From Collybia mongolica (taxonomy: Eukaryota > Basidiomycota > Agaricomycetes > Agaricales > Clitocybaceae), in contig JAAXNY010000011.1 of NCBI GenBank assembly GCA_013420905.1, positions 2,852,001 to 2,916,000 on the forward strand: 64,000 nt of DNA. Reading direction: 5' to 3'. Shown here one piece after another: positions 1 to 11,026 of this stretch. The notes below the pieces were generated by a model. The model worked only from the letters and a program-made list of their open reading frames with translations. It was not told where the DNA came from and ran no database searches. The position numbers and the translations under genes were made by a program. Each line of letters begins with the position of its first letter. Within the stretch, counting starts at the first letter, position 1.

Positions 1-320
1 TAAACCGTGGCCGAAAAAAAAAAAAAAACAACGTATCATAGCAGCACAACGAATGCGAGTGCGAGAAAAATAGAAATAAAGGGTAGGTGGGTAAAGAGTA
101 AGGGATAAGGGATAAACGGTAGGGGTAGGGGGTTCGGTCGTTAAAAGTACAGCACCGTAGTGTCAGCGTCACGTCGCCATCGCCGGCTCGTCGCGTATCT
201 CATCCTCAAGCACGTTTTGTGTTCCATTCCGCCGTGCCTCCACTTCCTTCCATCCATCCATCCATCCATTTCCGTCGTCCGTCCGTCCATCCACTCATCC
301 ATTCATTCCCCACCCCAAAC
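1..320. other. 3' flank of first gene, no gene seen
   Basis: The stretch holds an A-run near base 14, low-complexity G-rich sequence and the CCAT microsatellite. No supported coding sequence was found. Confidence 0.5.
250..310. repeat. CCAT-rich microsatellite
   Basis: Four-base CCAT/TCCA units, with TCCG variants, run just beyond the 3' end of the membrane-protein gene read from the other strand. It is a simple repeat, and the Pro/Ser-rich reading frames across it are artefacts of the repeat. Confidence 0.7.
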
Positions 321-2346
321 CTACCGCCGCTCCCCAACCGGAATGCTCTCATACGTCGGCGGGATCTCCGCCTGCTCCTCCCTCTCATCCTCCCCCGCAT
401 CCACTCGCCCCCCATCCCGGTGCACCAGCACCCCGCTCCCGCCCCCTCCGCCCGCCCCCAGCCCCGCAGCATGCGCCCCACTCATGCGCCGCATCCCAGG
501 CCCATTCGCGAGGTACGCCCTGCGCGCCTCCTCGTCCATCCCCACCCCCGCGCCCTCCCCGTCCGGCGCACCGTTCACAACACCCAGCCCGCCCGCACCC
601 CCGCCCCCACTCCTCGCAAACGCCTCGCGCTCCTTCGCGCTCCGCCCCCCAGTCCCCGTCCCCGAGTTACTCTGGCTCTGGCTCTGGCTCTGCGACCCCG
701 ACGACACGCTCGCGCTCCTCCCATGCCCCCCCACGCCCGGCGGATAATACCCCTGCGAATGCGGGTTCGGCAAGAGCCCCGGGTAGGGCTGCGCATACTG
801 CGGGTCGCGCGGCGGCATCCCATGGTACGCGCTCGACGCCGTCCCCGCGCTGCCCGTGCCCGTGCCCGCGTCCGAGAGCGTCGGCGGCGGCGGCGAGTGC
901 GGTGGGCCCGCGTGCGGGTAGTAGCTCCCACTCCCGTCGTAGCTCGCCGTCGGGTACCCGTAGTCCGCCGAGCGCTGCTTCGCGTGGTGGTGGGGCGCGC
1001 CCGCAGTACCCAGCCCGACGCCAGTGGCCATCGCCCCGGGGCGTTCACCCATCTCCCCCCCTCCCCCTCCCCCTCGCCCTCCTGGGCCGGCAGGGTTGTA
1101 CACGAACGGCGTGACGAGCCCGCCGACGCCGCTGCCGAGACGCCCGCCCATCCCGTCGTCGTCTGCGTTGGCGCGCCCGGGCACGTCGTCGTCGAGGGTC
1201 ATGCGCGGGCCGCCGGAGAAGCGCGAGGGGTCGAAGTTGCCGTCGAACTCGGCCTTTTCGCGCTGGCGCTTGCGGTGGCGGAGGCAGAGGAGCAGCGCGA
1301 GGACGAGGACGAGGAGACCGCCGACGCCTAGAGGGGAGGGGGGGTTAGTATTGTGGATTTGGGTAAGATAGACAGGTGGGGTTGGGAAGGGGATGAGACA
1401 GAGGAAAGGAAAGAGGAGAGAGGGTAGGTGGCGGCGGGAGAAGCGAGGAGGGGATGAGAATGGAGAGAGTGGGATCACGAGAAAGGACATATCGACCTGT
1501 CTCCGATCATCATAGGAGAGAGCGGAGAGCGGGCCCCGCCAGAAGAGTAAAAGGCCAAAAAATAAAGTAAAGGGAGATATGAAAAGATAGGAGGGAGGCC
1601 CAGACCCAACAATGACTCAACCGAGCCGCGATAACGCCAAAATAAAGTAACAGAAGGGGCGGAAAACGCAAAAAGTATGAATGGATGATACTCGCCTCCA
1701 ACGACGCCGCCCACAATGGCGCCCGTGTTCCCGCCGCTGCTGCTGCCGCCGCCAGGGAGGCTGCTGATAACGCTCCCGGGCGCATGTACCGTCGTGACCT
1801 GTATAACCGTCGTGAAAAGTTGTCCATCGCTTGTGCCACTATTATTAATAACGATCATCAATAAAGGAAGCGGAGGTGGTGATAAGAGGGCCGGACGTAC
1901 ACGGATGTCGATTGCATGACAGTTGTCGAGGGCGTCGTCAGCGTCGAGAGGGTGTCTGAGGTGCTTGATGGGGTGGGTGGCGGGGTCGAGGATGGGGTGC
2001 TGGATTGCCCATTGCTGTCGGTTGGGGTGGGGCTGGACGGGGGCGGGGTGGATGGTTCGGAGGATGGCGGCGGTGATGACGGTGGAGGGGAAGATGGTGG
2101 TGGGCTGGAGGGCGGTAGTGTCGGTGTTGTGGATGTGTCGGTTGGCGTTGGTGTGGTTGTAACTATAGAGGAAGAAGAGGAGTTAGTTGTGGTCGAGGAC
2201 GAAGAGGAGGGAGAGGGAGACGAGGAGGAGGAGGAAGAGGAGGAAGGAGAAGACGATGAAGGAAGAGAAGAAGCACCAGAAGACGAGGTAGTCGTTGTGG
2301 ACGACGGCGGGAGCGACGTGCTCGTGGTGGAGGTGGGGGTGGACAT
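321..2346 (-). CDS. Ser/Thr/Pro-rich single-pass membrane protein, copy 1
   Basis: Three exons: 2346-1901, 1838-1696 and 1327-321 (531 residues). Residues 1-150 are almost only Ser, Thr and Pro, as in a heavily O-glycosylated outer domain. A Gly/Val/Leu membrane helix lies at about 187-212, split by intron 2, and is followed by a basic stop-transfer run (RHRKRQREK). The inner tail is Gly/Tyr/Pro-rich and ends with a PPTY motif at 519-522, a possible WW-domain or Rsp5-type ligase site. No cleavable signal peptide is visible. The layout resembles fungal cell-wall sensor-like proteins (Mid2/WSC style), but the family is not identified. Intron 2 is long (368 nt) and starts GCGAGT, so it is probably a GC-AG intron. 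Its paralogue lies at 14841-16579. Confidence 0.75.
1328..1695 (-). other. Probable GC-AG intron in copy 1
   Basis: On the minus strand the donor reads GGAG|GCGAGT and the acceptor CTCTAG|GCG. Joining these sites restores an unbroken Gly/Val/Leu membrane helix in frame. The paralogue has GTGAGT at the same position. Confidence 0.7.
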
Positions 2347-3003
2347 GGCACCGGAGTTTTTAGAAGGATCGCCGGGATAAACGAAGGAAACGCAGACAAG
2401 AGGACGTAAATCGAGACAGAAAGGGGGAAAAGAATAGAAAACGATCTAGGGAATGCAAGACAAGGAAAGCGTGGAGGGAAGGGGCTCTTCCGGTGAAGTC
2501 ATGCCATAACGTGGGTCCCATTTCGCCTCGCCTTCGCCACGAATTATTTTTTTTTGCAGCGGCTGCTCTAATTTTGCACCGATCATCTCGATCCAATGAT
2601 GAGATAAGCGCCCCGCAATTACATTCGTTCCCCTCGCACAGCGGAAAAAACAAGAAACTCACCGTCAGACATTTGCACTGTTTTTTTCGATCGCGGTCGT
2701 GTCTCACCAAGAAACAAATCCGACTCAGCGGGTCTCGCCGCACAAACCATTCAATTCCACACGCCACGAGGCTGTCCTCCGATGACGTAATACACACACC
2801 CCCATCAGGAACCTTGCATTCGTCCCCTTCCTCGCTTCAGCCATGTCGTTGGCCACACTCACGTTCATGTATGCGCCGCTTCCTCTTCATGTCTCTTGTC
2901 TTGTCGCATCGTACAACGCTGGCCAACGACACACGTTCCCCGGCTCCCCGACTCCGGCCCGTACGAATTTATTCAGCCGAGATCCCGACGGAGCGCTCCA
3001 TAA
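2347..3003 (-). promoter_or_regulatory. Duplicated upstream region of copy 1
   Basis: DNA upstream of the membrane-protein gene, especially 2840-3003, is clearly similar to 16880-17072 upstream of the paralogue. Both end at the shared block GATCCCGACGGAGCGCTCCAT. The duplication therefore carried promoter DNA. No firm TATA box was assigned. Confidence 0.6.
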
Positions 3004-5361
3004 AAGTTCTTCATGAATGACGATCATATTGCGTTTTCAGCTCCTTTTTCTCTTCCTCAAACCACAATTTACCACCCAGAGAAGATTTTTTTTTTCGACT
3101 ACGGATGACCAATTCCAATAAAGAAAACCCAACGTGTAGCCCACAATATGGAGTACCAGCAGTGACGAACACTTACATACTAGCAGACACGATTTTAACC
3201 TCGAGTCCGGGAACCGAGTATGCGCAGCCCCTAAACCCCACAACGCACACGTCCAACAAATATCAACGCTCCAGCACTCCAAGCCCCCGAAATCGGACTA
3301 TACCACAGGAGGAATAGCAGCAGTGACCCTAGCACGTGTACCCTCCTGTGTCAACGTCCCATCCGATAGGCTACGAGTATTGAGTTTGTAACCCCCCGCT
3401 GTTGTCCATGACGTCGTATAGGTTTAGGGAGCAACAGCAAAGCTATGAAAAAATGACCAATATCAAACAAATCTGTCTGGTGGGTCCCCAACCGCTACGA
3501 TGCATAACGAAAAGGTTTTGCGTCCCGGCAAGCACGATCATCCCACCTTTGCCCAACCCGTTTTCAAACCGGGAAGGTGTCCATACGAAAGCGTCCCGAG
3601 AGGGACGGTGTGGTAGCAACCTTCCCGAACTGACCACGTCAGCGTGGTCATGCTCACCCAAACAGGCCTCCGTACTCTTGGCGACCACTCGGGAACGTGG
3701 CGTTCCCAGTATCATACTTTTAGAAGAAACGGACCCAGGCCCCTTCCGACCGTAAAGCGTATATCAACCGATCATCCCGGTAGCAAACAAAACATTGCAG
3801 GATCGGGGCTAACAATAATCATACCATCCAACGGTCCTTGGAAAACTCGGTGCCGGTGTCGTACTGTCGAAACTTCAAGAAAAATATGTATTATCTCGGA
3901 ACCCCCAACTTCAAAGTAACGTTACAGCAACCACTATTCCCATCACGCATTCTCGCCGGAGCAGCCCCCTCGCATCCACCCTCCTCCCCCAGTGCGGTGC
4001 GACCCCCCGGTAAAATATGGTAATCACAAGCCGTGTACAAACCCAAATTGGCGGTGTTCTGTTCCGTAGATCGAAGTGGACCCGCCTGGTGTCTCGCGCT
4101 CTCGAGAGTTGACGCCTATGTTGGGTGGGACTCGTGTTCGCCCCCTTTGGTGAGGCGGGGGAGGGTCGTGGATCGTTGTACTGTAGGGGGGGGCAGCAGA
4201 CGCGGATGTTATAACGCGTGGACGCCTCGACGACGCCTGGTCGGAAGGTTGAGTAGTTGAGAGGAGAGACGGAGGTTGGGCTTGAATGGATCCTGGGCCC
4301 GGTGGGATAGACCAGTGGGGGAGAGGCTGGGCGGGGGGAATTGGATGGTAGAGAGAGGCAGCACCGTTGTGTGGCGTCGCTTCCCCGCTTCCCTCCCCCC
4401 ACCCACCTGCCCGCCTCATGACATAGATGGCGGCGAAGTTCGGAGTCCTCCAGTAAGCTGTGGCTTCTCCCACCGCCGCCTTCAAATCCCGACTGGCCTA
4501 CATACCGTAGTCGACCCAACCCTCATCATTTTCTTCAACGGCCCTCCCAACACAACCTTTCAACCAAACCTTCAACGAGATCAACGTGAGGGCGGGGATG
4601 GAATCACTGAATTCCTATCCTGGGGGTAAGGCCCGGCACGCCCGGGACTTGTCATACCCACCCTCGCCCCCCCCAACATACGTTGGCAAAGCAGCTTGTA
4701 GCCATGGATGGGAAAACTCGGTCCTCGAAGGGGGTACCGCGTCCCATATCGCGAAACTCATTCTTCCTCCACGCCACAGAGGGCTTCCACGACGTCCTCC
4801 ATTCGGGATTTCGAAACGTAGGCCCTTTCCGCTCCTCCCAAGAAGAATGCCAATAACTGCAGAAACGACGGGAGCGTCGTGGGGGGTCTGCCGTCCACCC
4901 ATTATAACATGTAATAATATACATCAGTGACTAGTAAAAATTTATTTACATCTTTCGGGACACTTCCTGCAGCGAGTCTCGATATGGGCCAATCTCATGA
5001 TCTCTATCATCTCAACGCATCACCCTTCACCGTGTTGGGTCCCGAAACATCCACGGCCCGATTATGATCCCGGGCATTCAACGCAGTGTAAGTACCGAAT
5101 CCCTCAGCAATACCTCAGCCTCCACATCCACCTCGATACTCGTCCCAACCTATAGTGGCGGGAAAATGGAATAATGAAGGTTGTCATTGTCGGGACGGGG
5201 ATGCGTAGGTGTATGACATGGTTTGTAGAGAGGGGTACCGAAAACACAGATCTCGAGAAGAATTGAGCCTGAAATATACCTTTCTTTCATCCACTAGCCA
5301 TCTAAATTATCGATTCTTAACACTTTTGATCAAGTTATAATATCTACCTCTCAGCACTTAT
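3004..5361. other. Intergenic, no gene recognised
   Basis: Several reading frames of 60-200 codons exist, the longest on the minus strand at 3911-4519. They are low-complexity or lack family signals, and different frames are open over the same bases, so none is called. From about 5250 the base composition shifts towards the AT-rich, CpG-poor repeat block. Confidence 0.4.
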
Positions 5362-5955
5362 TCTTGTAAGGGCAATCCTATGTTGTGCTGCACTGACCCA
5401 ATGTAAGAGTACATACATGCCCCACATCTAGTCACTTGGATACACCTTACTTAATTGTATGCTCATCATATGCTGCTGTATGCCTTGAGACACCTTGGCA
5501 TAATACTATCTACCCTGTGACATCCTCCTTACCCCCTTTCATGCTTAGTAATTTTACTCCTTACTGACATGTTACATATGTACCATTTGCACAGCTCTAG
5601 CAGGCTGGTATAGGTTTTCAATGTATTTCCATAGTTATTCCTGATGTACTTATATAGATGGGGCCATCCAATTGTGGACAGCATTTTTGCAATAAACTAG
5701 GCCTGGATCTCCCTTTGTGACAAAGCCTGCTTAGTCCTCTGGTGCCCCCTTCCCTGTGCAGCTGAGTTTGCCATTCATATTGCTCCCCCCTTAGGGCACT
5801 TGGTGTGACTACACCCAAGTTGGGTGATGTGTGATCTAGTAGAGGAATCCAAAGTTATATTTTAGAAGTCAAGTAACAGGCTATCTACTTACCTAGCAGA
5901 GGAATATAAAGGGAATACTCTGGGGATCCTCTGCCAGGGGATTCTATCCTATGTG
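5362..5955 (+). repeat. Left arm of inverted repeat, interrupted by solo LTR
   Basis: Without the 412-bp insert, this sequence matches the reverse complement of about 7632-7830 over roughly 180 bp. Shared blocks include TGTGATCTAGTAGAGGAATCC and CTCTGCCAGGGG. It is probably a fragment of the same repeat family lying in the opposite orientation to the Gypsy element on its right. Confidence 0.75.
5402..5813 (+). mobile_element. Solo LTR with perfect 5-bp target duplication
   Basis: The 412-bp insert begins TGTAAGAG, ends GACTACA and is flanked by CCCAA at 5397-5401 and 5814-5818. The empty site survives in the inverted copy near 7785, where a single CCCAA joins the two flanks, so insertion boundaries are directly visible. 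An AATAAA lies near 5690 on the plus strand. No internal retroelement sequence is present, so this is a solo LTR left by LTR-LTR recombination. It has essentially no CpG. Its family differs from the 267-bp LTR at 6248. Confidence 0.85.
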
Positions 5956-6247
5956 ATTAATGCAGGTATGAAATATCTGACTCTATAGCCTGTTTCTCTG
6001 TACTCACAATTCAAATGTATTAGGCTCCACACATGGGCCTCATGTGTTCTATTATTCAATGTTGGATTATTTACCTTGGGGGCAACCTGGTATGTGTTTG
6101 TCCATCCATGCCAACTGAACAGCCCATGATGGCAGCTACCTCCAATGATATGGATGGATGCACATTTGAAACACCTCAGAATCATTCTACACATCTATGT
6201 CCATTACCATGACCTGATAAGTGACAATAAGTAATGAGTAACAAGAG

Positions 6248-6514
6248 TGTGATGCTAGTAACAAGTCAACTAGAGGCACATGTTCTTTTGAGATATGGAT
6301 AGATGGTTTTAAGAGATCTTATTCTTGTAGGTAAAGACAGGGGGTTTATATAGGTTTTCCATAGCTAGGTATTTCAAATAGAGAAAGGTGAAACATAAAT
6401 AATACAGGGTATGGTGAGCAACAAGATAGTAATCTAATTGAGTTGCCCAGGTCAAACAGGTAAGAGATAAGATTTAAGGAGTGTGGGGTGATTACAAGTC
6501 ATCATTTTGCTACA
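6248..6514 (-). repeat. 3' LTR of the Gypsy element
   Basis: This 267-bp repeat pairs with 13252-13518. Aligned by eye the two differ at about 25 positions, roughly 22 of them transitions, so divergence is about 9 percent. It contains no CpG. Confidence 0.85.
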
Positions 6515-7631
6515 TACACCCTCCAGCATGAATCACTTGTTTAATTGATGTTTGGGATATTTTTGCTCATGTCAGTGTCAGTAGCAGTACCATAAGTTTG
6601 GGTAGTGTTGACTGGGAGTCAGCAGGAACTGTAAAGTTGGTGTTGAGCAAAATATGGGACCTGGCAGGAGTCAGGGAAAAGTTGTTGATAGAAGGCAGTG
6701 TGATGTGGTTTATGGGAAGAGTACTGGCTGTTGGAGTGTTTGTGGTATAGTGTTTGGCCTTGGTAGCAATTCACTTGGCCTTCTTCTTGTTATCAAACTC
6801 ACATTTGCATTTTGTCTGGAGAGTGTTCTCCTGTAGCATTGCATTGGTGATAGTGGCTTGTGTAGGTCAAGGACAAGTCCACTTGGTAAGACTGTAAATG
6901 TTGTGGGTAACATTGAAGGTGGATATGGTAGGTGTGACAGTGTTGGATATGGTCTGAAGGGTGTCTTCAGACTGCCCAAAGCAAATTTGGCACTGCCCAG
7001 TATGATTGTTGAAGGCAGCTACAAAGTTGTTATAGCTGGTGGGAATGCAATTTGCCCCTGGGGTACTAGGGTTATTGTTTGAGCCCTGAAGGTGTTGGTC
7101 ATATAGGATGTATGTGTGAATGGTAGTGGCTTGATAGGAGTATTGAATACCCATGAGTGGGTCATGAAATTTGAATTCCTTGCAATTGATGTGGTGAACA
7201 AAATGTATGCTGGGTATAGAAGGAGGGGAGGCCATGTTAAAAAGGAGTGAATGAATCAGAAGTGGGTGAGTAGTGTTATAGAGTACTGAAATGGGCAAAT
7301 TTGTTGAGGAGAAGGATACAAGATTGGATGACCTTTTATATGCTGGACCAGATGTAAGGGGAATGCCCAATTCTGCACACATGGCTCTGACTTCACACAT
7401 CAGACATTGGCATCATGATGGGCATTGCACATTGGCATTGGCACTTGCACTTGCATATAAGTACTCACACTCGTACATTGGTACTTGTGTTCACACATCA
7501 GCACTCACACTTGCACATTGGATTCCAGTCAGAGTACATTGGCTTCCCATTGGAGCACATTGGTTTGCTTGTAGATAGTGTACAATATGACCCTGAGCTA
7601 TGTGGAAACAATGGGACTCCATGGCTATTAT
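6515..7631 (-). other. Unassigned 3' part of the Gypsy element
   Basis: An integrase would be expected here but none is recognised. The longest minus-strand frame (7400-6867, 177 codons) is Thr/Asn/Ser/His-rich and matches no family I know. Bases 7420-7565 contain about six imperfect ACATTGG units, giving His-rich translations. It could be a non-conserved retroelement ORF or unrelated inserted repeat DNA. Confidence 0.45.
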
Positions 7632-7830
7632 TTAGAATAGGTACATAGGTTAGAGACCCCTGGCAGAGGGTCCTCAGAGTATTCTCTTTGGATTCCTCTG
7701 CTAGGTAAGTAGATGGCCTGTTACTTGACTTCTTAAATAAAACTTTGGATTCCTCTACTAGATCACACATTGGCCAACTTGGGGTTAGTGCAGTGCAATG
7801 TAGGGTTGCCCTTACAAGGTGCATGTTATC
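7632..7830 (-). repeat. Right arm of inverted repeat inside the element
   Basis: This is the reverse complement of 5362-5955 minus the solo LTR. It directly follows the RNase H remnant, so it represents the uninterrupted form of the repeat. Confidence 0.75.
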
Positions 7831-7849
7831 CCCATCATAAAATGTGTAC

Positions 7850-9228
7850 TCAACTTAGGCCCAAACCATTCCAGGTGCCTCATTTGAGTAGATGCATGAT
7901 AAGGTATCAGCTAGGACATTTTCAGCCTCTGGAGCATACACCCTGACAAGGTTTTCTGGTTTAAGAGGTGAATTAGGCCTTTATGATCAGTCACCCACTT
8001 AAAGTGAGTTCCTTGTAGTATGTCTCAGTGATGCAGCATGGTCTCAATACCAGCCAGCATTTCAATTTCATGTACAGCATAGTTCTGCTGTGCCAAATCC
8101 AATTTTGCAGAGTAGAACACAGCAACTTTAGCCTATTTCCAGTCTGTGCCCTGGCTTACAAGGCCTGAGACACCAGTTGCACATCCATTGGTTATGAGAA
8201 ATATAGGTGCATGGCCCAGAGAATAATCTAAAGGTACATGACTATGATGTTGTCCTTCAGTCACAATGTTCTTAATGTCCTCAAAGGCTCATTGCTGTGT
8301 GAATCCCCACTGAAATAACACTACATTGCCAGTAAGTGCTGTCAGGATACCCATTGGGACACATACAGCAGCTAAATTGTCAGCTAGGTACCCAATGGCA
8401 CCCAAGAATCTACAAAGCAAGTCACAATTCATGGGTGTCTTCCATGCAAGGATGGAGTCCACCTTAGCTGGGTCCATTCAGATTCCTTGATCATCAACAA
8501 TCCATCTGAGTATCTTCATTTCTTTATACAAAAAAATGAAGTTTATTTTTACTAAGGTATAGTTTCTCCCATTGCAGGATATCTATGACTGTTTTAACTG
8601 GTTCCACATGCTTTTCCAGCATGTTTGAATAGATGACAATATTGTCAAGATAGACAACCATCCACACCCTGATATATGCTGAGAAAATATAGTTCATTAG
8701 CACTTGGTAAGTAGCTGGTACATTACAATAGCCAATTTGCATGACATGATTAACCATATTCCCATCAGATGTAGTGACTGTGGTCTGGAGAACATGTTCT
8801 GGTACTACACAGATTTGTTTGTAGTCATCCTTGCCATCCAGTAGGTTTTGATATTGATGGCTTGCTGCCCTCTGAAGGATTGCATTCATGTCCAGCAGGA
8901 GGGTTGATAACTTGGCTATGTTCTTGTTCCTTGCCTGGAGGTCAATGACAGTGTGAAGCTGAGGGGCTTTGCCATTATTTTAGAGTTTCAGGATGAGAAG
9001 CATTGGAACAATGTTCCCAGCACCAGTGATCTCCCATTGTCCAGAGTAAATATAGGCTTTACATTTTTCAGCCCACTGTGTACACATGGCCTTGGGACAC
9101 CAAGAGACATGCCATGGGTACACCATTGACTCATCTATGAGAGGGATTGTGTGGTTGATTGCACAAAGGGGTGGTAGTGCTGTTTGTACTGCATCCTGGC
9201 AGATTGATTGAGCATAGGCCTCCAGCAT
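7850..9228 (-). pseudogene. pol: Gypsy reverse transcriptase-RNase H remnant
   Basis: Minus-strand pieces read in order: RT N-terminus (9228-8980, with INHTIPLIDES), RT palm (8889-8524), thumb/connection (8477-8289, MDPAKV and FLGAIGYLAD) and RNase H (about 8200-7850, with NYAVHEIEML and WVTDHKGLIHLL). The palm catalytic box reads YLDN instead of the family YLDD, which would remove one metal-binding Asp. The many stops and frame changes show no active enzyme could be made. Confidence 0.85.
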
Positions 9229-9481
9229 GCACTGAATCTGGTCTAGTTCATCTCAAGCCAATTCTACTGCCCAGGATGCAATGCAAGTTACTAGTCCCCA
9301 GGAACTGGTAAAGAGTTGTTACTACTGGTCACAACAGAAGTGGGATTCATACCAATCATAATGCAATGCTAAAACAACCTGGGAGTGCCAATGATCAGGT
9401 TATAATTTGAGATATTGATGATATCAAAGTAACATTCTTCCCTAATCTGTTGATATTGAAACCTAACCCTGGTACCATAGT

Positions 9482-9751
9482 TCACTTAGAGCAGGAACCC
9501 TGAACAGCAAGCTGCAGTGGTAAGGCTTTAGACAACTTGATTTTGGTGACTTTTAGCTGATCTGCTAATGTAGTCAACATAAAATTGCCAAGTAATCCAG
9601 AATCAATTAATGCCTGGACTGGGTGCCCATTAACTTGGACAACAACTACCCAGGGGCTTAGGCACCACTTGAGAGCCATCATGAGGTGTTGCCAAGTTGT
9701 GCTCCACAGCAGATAAGGTTCTTTGTAGTCTCTGGACTCCCATGACCACAA
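9482..9751 (-). pseudogene. Gypsy aspartic protease remnant
   Basis: An 89-codon minus-strand frame contains VNGHPVQALIDSG, the retropepsin-like active-site region with DSG, followed by a TTLADQLK stretch typical of agaric Gypsy elements. It sits between the gag knuckle and RT, as expected. Confidence 0.75.
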
Positions 9752-11026
9752 GGCCTGGATGAGGGCCTCTTGGGGTGACTCATTCCAAGTCTCTAACTAT
9801 CTGCACAATGGCATCAGTTATGTCTTCATATCCCATTGGGTCCTTGAAGAGGGTAAAGTAGTAGTCCAAGTCTGGCAGATCTATTTCCTCCTGGAAATCT
9901 AGGAGGTTTCATAGTTTATCAAAATACCAATTTACCAAGTCAAAAGATTCATCTTGCAGGACTGCAATATTAAGGGTAGGTTCAATTTTTTGGTAATGAT
10001 CTGAAACAGTATACTGATTCATTTCCAGTATAATAACAATGTGGAACCAGTCCCCATACTGTGGTGAGAGTTGATGGCTGTCTCTAGGATATGGTGCTCC
10101 TCCATCAAGAATAGCCTCAGCACCTTCAAGAAGTGCATTTCCCATCTTCATTTGGTGGAATTGTTGTGGCATTTGCCTTTTTCCTCATATCCTTGGGGTG
10201 TGACTTTTGTGAGCATACCACATTGGGAGACAAAACAGTGGCTCAGCCAAATTTTTTGTGCCAATTAGTTTGTCCTGTTTTTGGAGGGAGTCCTCTATTA
10301 GGTGAGAGTGTTTAGTTACTCTGGTGACTCTGAATTGTGGCTCATCACCAAGGGTACTCATATCAGGATCACTATGATAAGGTCCTGCTGCTTCAAGAAG
10401 TTTGGCTGCAGCTATTCCAAGTAAATCACCAATAGGGTTTGGTTGGGGAGGATCCATGAACTTTTCTATATGGAGTAATCCTTGTCCACATTGGGCATTT
10501 CATACTTGTTTAGAGTACCATTGAGCAACTTGTAACTTGGGATTTCAAACAAGTGCTGTGCATATTCTAGTAATGATATGTTCTCCATAAACAATGATCT
10601 GATAGGCAGAGTCATCTTGTTTTGTCACTGTAAATCATTGCCCTTCTGGGTATCATATCTGGCTTGAGGGAGTAATGGTATGTTGTTGTCTAATGCCCAG
10701 ATAAGTCTGTGAGCAAGAACATCTCCTATTTTGAAGTCTAACCAATGTTCCATGGGTAGATGTTCCAAGTCAAGATCCAAAAGTTCTGCAAGGGTTGTTG
10801 TGTGCCACAGAGGTAAGTTGAAATCTGGGTCATTGAGGTCATCTGCACTGACATAGATTTCCTTGTCCTTGTTTTCAGAGTCTATGATAAAATATAGGTG
10901 GCTGCTGCTTCATCCCACATAAAATTAAATTTCTTCAGTAGATCATTCCCAAGAGTCTCCAGGGTAGTGTTGTGCTGCCTGAAGTTGTTGAGTGGCTATA
11001 AAGGCTGTACAATTGCCTAAATCTTG
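9752..11026 (-). other. Decayed gag-pol linker of the Gypsy element
   Basis: Only short minus-strand frames (10457-10185 and 10172-9909) remain between knuckle and protease. They show no recognised domain. Continuity of base composition and order places them in the element. Confidence 0.5.

Noticed and set aside
219..1331. 370-codon plus-strand ORF opposite membrane-protein copy 1
   Set aside because: It is Arg/Pro-rich antisense of a GC-rich exon with no family signal. The minus-strand gene has introns, membrane helix and a paralogue.
1916..2380. Plus-strand Glu/Gly/Val-rich ORF
   Set aside because: It is antisense of the Ser/Thr/Pro exon and mirrors its repeat composition.
3911..4519. 202-codon minus-strand ORF
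   Set aside because: Open in several frames at once, Pro/Ser/Arg-rich, no splice context or recognised domain.
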